DNA of 39,252 nucleotides, taken from the NCBI RefSeq assembly GCF_017873765.1, contig NZ_JAGGKP010000018.1:1-39252 (forward strand). Direction: 5' to 3'. Position numbers and translations under genes: made by a program. This stretch comes from Paenibacillus sediminis (GTDB lineage Bacteria; Bacillota; Bacilli; Paenibacillales; Paenibacillaceae). Shown piece after piece: positions 12,114-19,423 of the stretch. Each line of letters opens with the position of its first letter. Position 1 is the first letter of the stretch. A model generated the notes under the pieces. The model saw only the letters and a list, made by a program, of their open reading frames with translations. It ran no database searches and had not been told where the DNA came from.

Positions 12114-12900
12114 CTGAACCAGCCTCCTCATCATTCATATCAGCACGCTCGGAAGGTGTTAGGAAGACCGACAGTTTTTGACTAATCGCTATGGTTGAAA
12201 CGCCGGATTGTATGGACAGCAGACCTTCCACCATCATCAAGCGGAGTTCGATTTCAGCTTTGGAAAGACGTTTTAGCTTATTAGAAATCGGATGCCAGAG
12301 TACATAACCTGTGAATATACCTAGCAGCGTAGCAATGAAGGCTGCTGAAATGGCATGGGCCAGTTTCCCCATATTACTCATATCTGCGAGAGCGGCAATT
12401 AGACCGATAACGGCACCTAATACCCCTAGGGTCGGTGCGTACATCCCTGCTTGAGAGAAGATCAGTGCTCCTGCTTTATGACGTTCTTCTGTCGCTGCAA
12501 TATCTTCTAACAGTACATCACGAACAAAATCTTGGTCGTTGCCGTCAATAATCATACGCATTCCGTTGCGCAAGAAATCATCATCGATTTCATCGATTTT
12601 GGATTCGAGTGCAAGAAGTCCTTCACGGCGAGTAATGGTTGCCCATTCCGTGAACTGGCTAATGAGCTCTTGTTTGCTAACTCTTTTTGGTTTAACAAAC
12701 AGCAGGCTAATGAGCTTCGGAAATTTCTTCATTTCCGACATTGGGAATGCGACGAAGAGCGATGCAAAGGTTCCGACAAAGATAATAACGTATGCTGCCG
12801 GGTTGTTGACTAGGTTAACCAGCGGTGCTCCCTTAAGGAACATACCTACAAGTAGAGCTACGAGCCCGAGTATAAGGCCAATAATCGTTGAAATTTCCAT
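12097..12900 (-). CDS. motA: flagellar motor stator protein MotA
   Basis: MotA forms the ion channel with MotB and pushes on the rotor protein FliG. The 267 residues contain four hydrophobic segments, two near the N-terminus and two between about residues 150 and 205. The long cytoplasmic loop has the RREGLLALE motif and charged residues. The helix-3 region AGMYAPTLGVLGAVIG contains the conserved proline. ATG 12900 is chosen because it follows GAGGTGTACA; the frame is open to 13005. A sigma-D-like promoter lies about 100 bp upstream, and motB follows in the same operon. Confidence 0.95.
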   Translation of the reverse strand: MEISTIIGLILGLVALLVGMFLKGAPLVNLVNNPAAYVIIFVGTFASLFVAFPMSEMKKFPKLISLLFVKPKRVSKQELISQFTEWATITRREGLLALESKIDEIDDDFLRNGMRMIIDGNDQDFVRDVLLEDIAATEERHKAGALIFSQAGMYAPTLGVLGAVIGLIAALADMSNMGKLAHAISAAFIATLLGIFTGYVLWHPISNKLKRLSKAEIELRLMMVEGLLSIQSGVSTIAISQKLSVFLTPSERADMNDEEAGSGGQKD

Positions 12901-12995
12901 TGTACACCTCATCCATGAGAATAGAATTGAATCCTTTCTGGCTGTCATTTGCATCCCTGAAATGACATGTAAGACAAAGAAACGTATTATAATAT

Positions 12996-13022
12996 TTATC
13001 GACATTTAGGTCCTATTTTTTA
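12996..13022 (-). promoter_or_regulatory. sigma-D-type promoter of motAB
   Basis: On the minus strand TAAA (13022-13019) and GTCGATAA (13003-12996) are 15 bp apart. The sigma-D consensus is TAAA, 13-17 bp, GCCGATAT, so six of eight -10 positions match. The position fits a leader of about 90 nt before motA. Confidence 0.55.
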
Positions 13023-13090
13023 AGTCGAAATTTGTAGTATTGAATAAAATATTGCTGATGTAGAAGGGCATAAAGATAGGAGTGAACGCC

Positions 13091-13384
13091 ATGGGATTAA
13101 AACATGGACGAGAATATGAACATATTTTGCACGATTTAACCGCTGCAGTAGCACAAATCCACGACAGCTATTTGTTTTTGGAGATGGAAGAGGATGAGTG
13201 GCATTGCTTGTCTCGAGCAGAACAGTTAGAAATGAATGAGGCGCTTGCAGAAGATTTATTTTATGCGCTCGGTTCAGAGTCTACCATCGTTGTAGGGAGC
13301 GGGATTGTAATCCATGATAAAGAGCAGCACCGCATACATTTTTTGATTGGTGACGATGAGTTAAACGTAGTACCGCTCATTTGA
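13091..13384 (+). CDS. uncharacterised 97-aa protein
   Basis: This is a small acidic soluble protein whose family I do not recognise. The first half (LKHGREYEHILHDLTAAVAQ) is helical; a second helix carries EQLEMNEALAEDLFYALG. The C-terminal third alternates hydrophobics (STIVVGSGIVIHD, RIHFLIGDDELNVV) like a short beta sheet. ATG 13091 lies eight bases after GGAG, which favours it over the GTG nine bases upstream. It stands divergent to motA and about 110 bp before the pterin dehydratase-like gene. Confidence 0.75.
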   Translation: MGLKHGREYEHILHDLTAAVAQIHDSYLFLEMEEDEWHCLSRAEQLEMNEALAEDLFYALGSESTIVVGSGIVIHDKEQHRIHFLIGDDELNVVPLI

Positions 13385-13492
13385 GGTTTGCATGAATTGA
13401 TTCCACAAGGAATACAATGAGAAAAAAGCGATCGTTGATAACCTGCCAAATGTTTCGGTATGAATAGTAGGAACAGAGGAGGAAGATGAAGT

Positions 13493-13792
13493 ATGCCTTT
13501 TACACAAGAAGAAGTAGAAACGCAATTGAAAAAATGTGAAGGTTGGCAGTTGCAGGAGGGACGATGGATCGTCCGCAAGTACACCTTTTCCAGCTTCATG
13601 AAAGGAATCGCTTTCGTCGATGAGGTTGCGGCGATTTCAGAAGCGTTCAAGCACTATCCATTCATAACGATTGACTATAAGACGGTAACTCTTCGGCTCA
13701 CATCACAGGAAGAAGGCGGCATTACAGCGGTAGATATTAAGGAGGCTCATCAATATAACGAGGCCTTTGAGAAGATGAGATCTGGAGAGTAG
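13493..13792 (+). CDS. pterin-4-alpha-carbinolamine dehydratase-like protein
   Basis: The 99 residues follow the PCD/DCoH fold, with motif PFITIDYKTVTLRLTS and GGITAVDIKEAHQYN. The family dehydrates 4a-hydroxytetrahydropterin to quinonoid dihydropterin during aromatic amino acid hydroxylation, or acts on other substrates. Compared with the classic HHP and STH motifs it has KHYP and LTS, so two of the three catalytic histidines appear replaced. No aromatic hydroxylase gene is near. The start ATG follows GAGGAGGAAGATGAAGT. It ends at a terminator shared with the cytochrome gene on the other strand. Confidence 0.82.
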   Translation: MPFTQEEVETQLKKCEGWQLQEGRWIVRKYTFSSFMKGIAFVDEVAAISEAFKHYPFITIDYKTVTLRLTSQEEGGITAVDIKEAHQYNEAFEKMRSGE

Positions 13793-13828
13793 TACTATTT
13801 AAATAAAGCTATATAAATATGGGAAACT

Positions 13829-13883
13829 AAAAACACGCCTTCAGGGTGGATGATTCCACTCAAGTTAAGGCGTGTTTTACTTT
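13829..13883. terminator. bidirectional terminator, pterin dehydratase / cytochrome c
   Basis: AAAACACGCCTT and AAGGCGTGTTTT form a 12-bp perfect stem around a 25-nt loop. T-rich tracts follow on both strands between the convergent genes. Confidence 0.85.
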
Positions 13884-13893
13884 GCCCATTACA

Positions 13894-14253
13894 TTATTTT
13901 TTCTCGGAAAGCCATTTCGCAACGTTCGCAATTTCTGTATCTTTAAGTTTGTCTTTGAAAGAAGGCATCATGCCGCCTTTACCTTTGGTGATCGTTTTGT
14001 AGATGTCGTCCACAGTAAGCTCGGAGCCAATTTTTTGCAGATTAGGTCCTACTGAACCTTGAAGCTGGTCACCGTGGCAGCTAATGCAGTTTGCTTTCAC
14101 AGTTGCTTCAGCAGCAGTTGCATCAAGCTCGACCGCAGGCATGGTAGGTTTTTGTTCTTCCGCCACTTGTTCTTTGCCAGGTAACGTAAACATTAATACA
14201 ATTGCTAATGCGCAGGCAACAACGAATACGCCGCTCATGATCCATTTTTGCAT
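13894..14253 (-). CDS. cccA: membrane-anchored cytochrome c550-like protein
   Basis: This is a 119-residue electron carrier. An N-terminal hydrophobic segment (about residues 6-24) anchors it to the outside of the membrane. A Glu/Pro linker follows, then a c-type haem domain with CISCH (Cys56, Cys59, His60). A likely axial Met lies in GGMMPSF (about 95-96). The layout and motifs KANCISCHG and KWLSEKK resemble B. subtilis CccA. The start ATG follows AGGAGGGACG. The C-terminal domain would accept electrons from the bc complex and pass them to a terminal oxidase. Confidence 0.9.
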   Translation of the reverse strand: MQKWIMSGVFVVACALAIVLMFTLPGKEQVAEEQKPTMPAVELDATAAEATVKANCISCHGDQLQGSVGPNLQKIGSELTVDDIYKTITKGKGGMMPSFKDKLKDTEIANVAKWLSEKK

Positions 14254-14395
14254 TTTTAATCGTCCCTCCTATGTATGCTACTTCCTCATTATAACCTGAA
14301 CATGCTCACTCGTCATAGCACTTATGGCAAAAAAAGACATGAAGCCCGCATCGATTTGTTCAAAAAAAATTCAAATTTATGCGTTGAATAATGAA

Positions 14396-14884
14396 CTATT
14401 TTCGATGGTATACCATGCAGTGAAATTGTTTCATGCCTTCTGGGGTTCTTTTTTCATATGTATCAGCAATGACAAAACCTGCTTTCTCATAAGCACGAAT
14501 AGCCCGTGTATTCCAAGTTAATACCTCAAGATCAACGATACGTTCAGGGGCTCTTCTTAACGCTTCACGAACGATGGCTTCCATAAAAATTTGCCCTAGA
14601 CCTTGGCCGCATAATTCAGGACGCAAGCCGACTCCTAATCTAGTGACCCCTTCAATGGGGAAAAATTGTGCAAAACCGATTAAATCTCCATTCTGATCCA
14701 CAACAGAAGCATACTGCTGCGCGCGCAGCTCTGGATCGCCAAATTCAACGGATAAAAGGACCATCTGCTCCCAAGGGAGCCATCCATAAATGTTATAAGG
14801 GTCTTCATATTGCCACGAACAGACCGCAGATGCATGATCTTCTTCCATTGGAACGACGTAACACTCCTTCACCGGATCTTTCAC
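14396..14884 (-). CDS. GNAT family N-acetyltransferase
   Basis: The 162 residues have the GNAT fold. The acetyl-CoA loop is LRPELCGQGLGQIF (motif A, R/Q-x-x-G-x-G/A type) around residues 91-104. The motif NTRAIRAYEKAGF near the C-terminus is the conserved motif B. The N-terminal part (PYNIYGWLPWEQM) is variable and would bind the acceptor amine, which is unknown. The GTG start follows AAGGAGGGAGTTGCT. It is monocistronic as far as can be seen and has no pathway neighbours, so the substrate cannot be inferred. Confidence 0.85.
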   Translation of the reverse strand: MKDPVKECYVVPMEEDHASAVCSWQYEDPYNIYGWLPWEQMVLLSVEFGDPELRAQQYASVVDQNGDLIGFAQFFPIEGVTRLGVGLRPELCGQGLGQIFMEAIVREALRRAPERIVDLEVLTWNTRAIRAYEKAGFVIADTYEKRTPEGMKQFHCMVYHRK

Positions 14885-14953
14885 AGCAACTCCCTCCTTA
14901 AAATATGATTATATACGAAACGATTTCAATCGCTGCAACGTTTTATACATAGA

Positions 14954-14995
14954 AAGACCGCAGAGATGATTCTTCACCCGAATCTCTGCGGTCTT
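14954..14995 (-). terminator. terminator of the NlpC/P60 gene
   Basis: AAGACCGCAGAGAT and ATCTCTGCGGTCTT form a 14-bp stem. On the minus strand it follows the hydrolase stop codon and runs into TCTATG, so termination may be moderate. Confidence 0.65.
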
Positions 14996-15020
14996 GGAAT
15001 AAAAATGATAAATAAATGCC

Positions 15021-15509
15021 TTACTCGACGTTGTCGTTATCTTCTGAATCGACAGCTACCGATTCATACGTATCTGTGCTCATAACACGTTTTGCGCCAA
15101 CATAACGCTTCTCGTAATAATCTTCGCTTAGTGAGCTAATACGAATTCCTTTGGAGGAAGCGTGAGCAAATTTGCCGTCACCAACGTAGACGCCTACATG
15201 CGAAATGCCTCTGCCGCTTGTATTAAAGAACACAAGATCTCCGGATCTCAAATCATCTTTGGATACGGCTGTACCCATTTTGTATTGAGCTCCAGATTGA
15301 TGTGGAAGCTTTATACCCAGTTTACCGTAAACATACATCGTAAATCCAGAGCAGTCAAAACCATTTGTAGTGGTTCCTCCAGATTTATAAGGGGTTCCTA
15401 TAGCTCCATCCACAACTTCATCTAATTTGGAATCTGCGAAAGCGCTCCCAGTTCCGATAGTAAACATAATTGCGACACTGATTGCCGCTGCTGCCAGTTT
15501 CTTATTCAC
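15021..15509 (-). CDS. secreted NlpC/P60 family cell wall endopeptidase
   Basis: This is a small cysteine peptidase (162 aa) that cleaves peptide cross-links of peptidoglycan outside the cell. An N-terminal signal peptide ends at about SAFA-DS. The NlpC/P60 domain follows directly, with the nucleophile Cys53 in FDCSGF. The catalytic His lies in SHVGVYVG, and a third polar residue in HASS. No LysM or SH3 binding domain is present, so the enzyme is a minimal catalytic unit. The GTG start follows GGAAGGGG. A c-di-AMP riboswitch upstream ties expression to wall and osmotic homeostasis. Confidence 0.93.
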   Translation of the reverse strand: MNKKLAAAAISVAIMFTIGTGSAFADSKLDEVVDGAIGTPYKSGGTTTNGFDCSGFTMYVYGKLGIKLPHQSGAQYKMGTAVSKDDLRSGDLVFFNTSGRGISHVGVYVGDGKFAHASSKGIRISSLSEDYYEKRYVGAKRVMSTDTYESVAVDSEDNDNVE

Positions 15510-15526
15510 AGTTGTACCCCTTCCAA

Positions 15527-15645
15527 TGCCTACGAGGTTAGCTTAAGGATTCGGTAGAAGGTCCCCTATGATCCCTCTGTTACGAGATCAATTCACCCAC
15601 AAATGGATCCCCCGCTTCCCATGCGATGGGAATTCGGCAACGATT
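15527..15645 (-). promoter_or_regulatory. c-di-AMP riboswitch (ydaO/yuaA type)
   Basis: Read on the minus strand the leader has the conserved blocks of the ydaO class: GCGGGGGATCCATTTG-GGGTGAAT near the 5' side and CCGAATCC followed by AGCTAACCTCGTAGGC at the 3' end. The outer pairing GTTGCC/GGCAT closes it. The 3' end lies about 15 nt from the ribosome binding site of the NlpC/P60 gene, and no terminator intervenes, so control may act on translation. In known cases c-di-AMP lowers expression. Confidence 0.88.
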
Positions 15646-15785
15646 TTTTTTCACTTTAATTAGTATTCGAGATGAAATCTCAAACTCCTGCAAAAGTTAC
15701 AAAAAATATTACAAAGTTGTTACTCATTGCGTTTATTTTAACAGAGGTATAACAGTTTGGCAATAATTACATGTCATTATTAAAA

Positions 15786-15831
15786 TAAAAATAAGCCTAC
15801 GCCTTCAAAAAATGAAAGCGTGAGGCTTTTA
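15786..15831 (-). terminator. terminator after the membrane protein gene
   Basis: Imperfect stem AAGCCT-CGC with GCG-AGGCTT; on the minus strand it is followed by ATTTTTATTTTA. The rest of 15646-15885 holds a possible riboswitch promoter and nothing else that I can see. Confidence 0.7.
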
Positions 15832-15885
15832 AAGTAGGTGATAGCTCGCATAAATACGCTGCAGCAGTTTAAATATGTTACCATT

Positions 15886-16707
15886 TCAGTTTTTGTGCGA
15901 TCTGTTATACCACAGTTGGTACTGGGATGTAATTTGCCATACGTCGAATAAGCTCCGGAAAAAATGATATGCCTGCTGTAACAGGAGTGCAAGAAACCCT
16001 GCCCATATCCATGATACTGCGGTAAACAACCCAAAAATGAAAAGGGTGTAACCTCCTATGACTAGAGAGATTCCGATGCTTGGAAAAATGTAACGAACAT
16101 AGACAAGTACAGAACGGAATGGCCCAGAGCGGCTGATGAGTCCAAACTGCATGTACAGAATGATTTGATGGAGCAGATAACCATAGATGAACCATCCCGC
16201 AATATAAGGAAGGGTGTGGAGCAGCATAGGTGCGTTATGAATACTGCCAAGCAATATAGGTTTAAGTTTAGGTATTATCCAATAAGCAGGTGTACATAGC
16301 AGAATGATTTCAAGCCAATAAAAGAGTATTACCGGCTTCCATAACTTCTTCATGCCCGTGAAGAATGGAAGTCCCTTTTCCTCATCTCGCGCCTGGATCA
16401 GTCCGTTATAAATTCCTGCTCGAATGAGGGGAGTTACTATCATTCGGAGCAGCAGCATTCCTATAAGCATCCATAGATATAGTCGAAAGGAACTGCTGCT
16501 TAGTATTCTTAATTGCCCTTCCATTAGAAATAAAGTCTGACTGATTTCGTTAGGAGCGGGATCCGGATATCTTTGCAGAAAGCGTACGACTACTGAATTA
16601 ATAAGCTTATATAGGAAAAATCCCCATAACAGCTGGTACAAAAATAGAATGATGACGACATAAAATTGTTCTTTGATACTTTTCCAGCCTAAACGAATGT
16701 ATGACAT
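15886..16707 (-). CDS. uncharacterised polytopic membrane protein
   Basis: The 273 residues contain about six hydrophobic segments, the first at residues 15-35 (FYVVIILFLYQLLWGFFLY), and the C-terminal third is also strongly hydrophobic with many aromatic residues. Loops are basic on the inside. The family is not recognised. The ATG start follows GAGGTGACG and lies 15 bp from the end of the M1 peptidase gene, so the two form an operon with the peptidase first. A role in the export or assembly of the peptidase is possible but not shown. Confidence 0.8.
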   Translation of the reverse strand: MSYIRLGWKSIKEQFYVVIILFLYQLLWGFFLYKLINSVVVRFLQRYPDPAPNEISQTLFLMEGQLRILSSSSFRLYLWMLIGMLLLRMIVTPLIRAGIYNGLIQARDEEKGLPFFTGMKKLWKPVILFYWLEIILLCTPAYWIIPKLKPILLGSIHNAPMLLHTLPYIAGWFIYGYLLHQIILYMQFGLISRSGPFRSVLVYVRYIFPSIGISLVIGGYTLFIFGLFTAVSWIWAGFLALLLQQAYHFFRSLFDVWQITSQYQLWYNRSHKN

Positions 16708-16722
16708 CGGCCCATCGTCACC

Positions 16723-18732
16723 TCACCATGACAGCGTTCCAAGCAATGATTCAATCAGCTTGGTAACGCTCAGATTCCACCTCATTAATGACTTGTTGTC
16801 CAGTTTCTCTTTAAAGTAGTTGTTCATATGATTGTTCTCTAGAACGACTGTGTACATCGGGTCGATCATAGCCCAAGTGACAGGGGATGTCGCGCGAAGC
16901 TTATACTCGATCTGACCGCCATCTCCATTCCATACTTGGCGAACCGTATGACCATCTTCGAAGTTGAAAATGATAGGAATTTTGGAGTAGCTGCCTCCTT
17001 GACTGCTGATGTGAACAACCGACTCGTAGATCGTTTGATTATCCTGTTTTGTTTCGTTTACTGTAATACCATCCACGGAGAAATCAGCCATTTTATTGCT
17101 GTAAACATACTGATTAAAATAGTCTTGCCACGATTTCCCTGTGACCTGTTCGACGACACGCTGAAAATCACGAGTTGTTGGATGACGAAAACGGTACTTT
17201 TTACTGTACATGGACATAATTTTGTTCATTGTTTTTGTTCCGACTTGCTTCTCGATGCCAAGCAGCACTAATTTTCCGCGAATGTACACATTTAAAGCAT
17301 ATTTTTTGTGTGACCCAAATTTCCACGCTTCCTGTGTAAGCTTCTCAGGAGCGGTGATGTTTCCTGCTTGAACGACAAGATTAGGAATAAGACCGTATTC
17401 TTGCTCCATTAGCTTATCTTCAGCATAAGAGGTAAATGCCTCGTCAAGCCATGCTTCTTCGAATTCGTTGTTAGCAATCATTCCATAGAAGTATTGATGG
17501 CCGATTTCGTGGATGACCGTTCGTTCTAGCTCATAACCTGGCGAATCACTGGCAGCTCCAAAAGCCGTAATCAAAGTTGGATATTCCATCCCGCCTGCTC
17601 CGTTGCCATCCTTAGGGGGGACAACAATAGATAATGTGGAGTAAGGATAAGATCCATACCATTTGCTAAAATTGGTGAGTGCGGCTTTGGCTGCTTCAAA
17701 ATAACGTTCCTTTAAGTCTTTGTGAGCGGGGTCTAAATACAGCTTAATGCGCACTCCCGGAACTTCAGGTGAAGAGAAGGGCTCTTCTGCATAAATAAAG
17801 TTGGGGGACGCAGCCCATGCAAAGTCATGAACATCATCGGCGTAAAATTGATAAATCTTTTTCCCTTGTGAAGTTATGGATGACCTGGTTGGGAAGCCTG
17901 TAGCTGCGACGGTATAGCCCTCAGGAACACTAATCCGCACGCTGTAGATTCCAAAATCAGAATAGAACTCTGAATTTCCGTGGTATTGGTGCAAATCCCA
18001 GCCCTCTGTGGTCCGTCCTCGTTGACCTGCCGGCTCATACACACATATTTTAGGAAACCATTGTCCAGCCATGACGAATGATCCCGCCGTACCCATACGT
18101 GCAAATACTTTAGGCAAATGAACTTTAAACTTCATGCGCAGCGTAATACTCTCGCCGCCTTTTACTGGAGCGGGCAGCCGTACTTTGATGAGCGTTTTAT
18201 CTTTGGCATTGCCGTCGTCTGGTTGTACATATTGAATGCGGTGCATGAGGGAGATTCCGTCTGTTGTCTTAAGCTCAGTTAATTCGATAGATCCGAATCC
18301 ATCTTGGGGCATCGAGTCATTCCGAAGCTTTCCGCCCGATTCTTTCATAAAGGTGGTATCCACCGAAGAGAAAGCGTTCGTATAGAGGTGAAAATAGAGC
18401 TCGTTGACCGTCTTTTTGCCCGGGTGTGTCCATGTGATCGTTTGGACCGCTTCAAGCTCGTTATCCTCAGGATCTAGCTGGACGTCGATATGATATTCTG
18501 CCACACGTTTGCTTAAAATTTGCGCTTGGGGCTGCTGTACACTTTCGGTCTGTGGAATTTTGTTCATCGTTATTTTGTTTGCTGTAGATTTCACAGCCGA
18601 GGGCTTGCCCTTTTCTGGTGCAAGAGCAGACTGTGAATCTGACGATGACCTTGCGGCGAGCCACAGTGTACCGACGAGGACACCAAGGGCGAGAGCGGTA
18701 AATATAACAATATGACTGCGTTTTAGAGTCAT
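16723..18732 (-). CDS. M1 family metallopeptidase, membrane-anchored
   Basis: The 669-residue protein starts with a short basic N-terminus and one hydrophobic segment (about 7-25), a signal anchor, so the enzyme should lie outside the membrane. The M1 fold follows: GAGGMEYPT (the GAMEN-like exopeptidase motif), the zinc site HEIGH at about residue 410, and the third ligand Glu in NNEFEEAWLDEAF. ATG 18732 is chosen because GGGAGG lies nine bases upstream; the frame is open to 18759. It is the first gene of a two-gene operon. The exact substrate is unknown; peptides from the wall or medium are likely. Confidence 0.88.
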   Translation of the reverse strand: MTLKRSHIVIFTALALGVLVGTLWLAARSSSDSQSALAPEKGKPSAVKSTANKITMNKIPQTESVQQPQAQILSKRVAEYHIDVQLDPEDNELEAVQTITWTHPGKKTVNELYFHLYTNAFSSVDTTFMKESGGKLRNDSMPQDGFGSIELTELKTTDGISLMHRIQYVQPDDGNAKDKTLIKVRLPAPVKGGESITLRMKFKVHLPKVFARMGTAGSFVMAGQWFPKICVYEPAGQRGRTTEGWDLHQYHGNSEFYSDFGIYSVRISVPEGYTVAATGFPTRSSITSQGKKIYQFYADDVHDFAWAASPNFIYAEEPFSSPEVPGVRIKLYLDPAHKDLKERYFEAAKAALTNFSKWYGSYPYSTLSIVVPPKDGNGAGGMEYPTLITAFGAASDSPGYELERTVIHEIGHQYFYGMIANNEFEEAWLDEAFTSYAEDKLMEQEYGLIPNLVVQAGNITAPEKLTQEAWKFGSHKKYALNVYIRGKLVLLGIEKQVGTKTMNKIMSMYSKKYRFRHPTTRDFQRVVEQVTGKSWQDYFNQYVYSNKMADFSVDGITVNETKQDNQTIYESVVHISSQGGSYSKIPIIFNFEDGHTVRQVWNGDGGQIEYKLRATSPVTWAMIDPMYTVVLENNHMNNYFKEKLDNKSLMRWNLSVTKLIESLLGTLSW

Positions 18733-18845
18733 TAATGGATACCTCCCGTTGACAAGCATCTACAGCATGTATATGTTTGCATTTGGACGATTATTAGCTA
18801 AAATAAAATTAATCTCAAAGAACGTTTTATTTAATGGAGGAAAAT

Positions 18846-19358
18846 ATGGACAATACACAAAAACCGGCCAAGAAGCAGCTTGCGCTGAACATTGTCAGCA
18901 GCAATGAGAAGAGCAAGCATAAAGGATTCGGCGCTGGATCCATTGATTTAAATAACGTATCCCCAGTCATCATTGACCGCGGTGAAGCTAAAATTGATAT
19001 TGGGGCGATGCATGCGAAGAGCAAAGTGGAGCGGGGCATTAAATTTTCTACCAATCGCGAAGATGTGCCAAATGGCCGCCAAGTATGGGTTGTATGGGTT
19101 GCGGTTGATCGCACAGCAGAGGGTCAATTTTACGGCGGGGCAACAGCTTGTGAAATGCTAATTGATGAAGAGGCAAAGCGCGGCTGGAAAATACTTGCGG
19201 ATCATGTGAATAAGCTCGATTATGCGGTAAAACGCCGTATTATGCTTGATGATCTTGGACCAGAAGAAAAGAAAGCACTCAAGAACTTGCTTATTTCCCA
19301 CAACGAGACATGGTGGGAACACTCCTCTGATGAATTGAAGAACGCACTGGAATCGTAA
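18846..19358 (+). CDS. ywhD: YwhD family protein
   Basis: The 170-residue product is a homologue of B. subtilis YwhD: the segments GFGAGSIDLNNVSPVIID, IGAMHAKSKVERGIKF and PNGRQVWVVWVAVDR are the family's conserved core, with HSSDELKNAL at the end. Function is unknown. No signal or membrane segment is present. ATG 18846 is preferred because GGAGG lies five bases upstream; the upstream in-frame ATG overlaps that site. In B. subtilis ywhD neighbours pbpG (ywhE), speE and speB, and the same set follows here, although pbpG is convergent. Confidence 0.92.
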   Translation: MDNTQKPAKKQLALNIVSSNEKSKHKGFGAGSIDLNNVSPVIIDRGEAKIDIGAMHAKSKVERGIKFSTNREDVPNGRQVWVVWVAVDRTAEGQFYGGATACEMLIDEEAKRGWKILADHVNKLDYAVKRRIMLDDLGPEEKKALKNLLISHNETWWEHSSDELKNALES

Positions 19359-19371
19359 TATAGAAATAGAC

Positions 19372-19418
19372 AAAGACAACCGCTCTCTATGAGAAACAGA
19401 GAACGGTTGTCTTTTTAA
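19372..19418. terminator. bidirectional terminator, ywhD / pbpG
   Basis: AAAGACAACCG-TCTCT and AGAGA-CGGTTGTCTTT form a long stem with one mismatch; T tracts on both strands fit the convergent genes. Confidence 0.85.
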
Positions 19419-19423
19419 TTATA

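Noticed and set aside
11325..16707. Genomic island, from the mixture of minus-strand genes
   Set aside because: No integrase, tRNA-adjacent repeat, or shift in base use was visible; genes are ordinary Bacillales functions.
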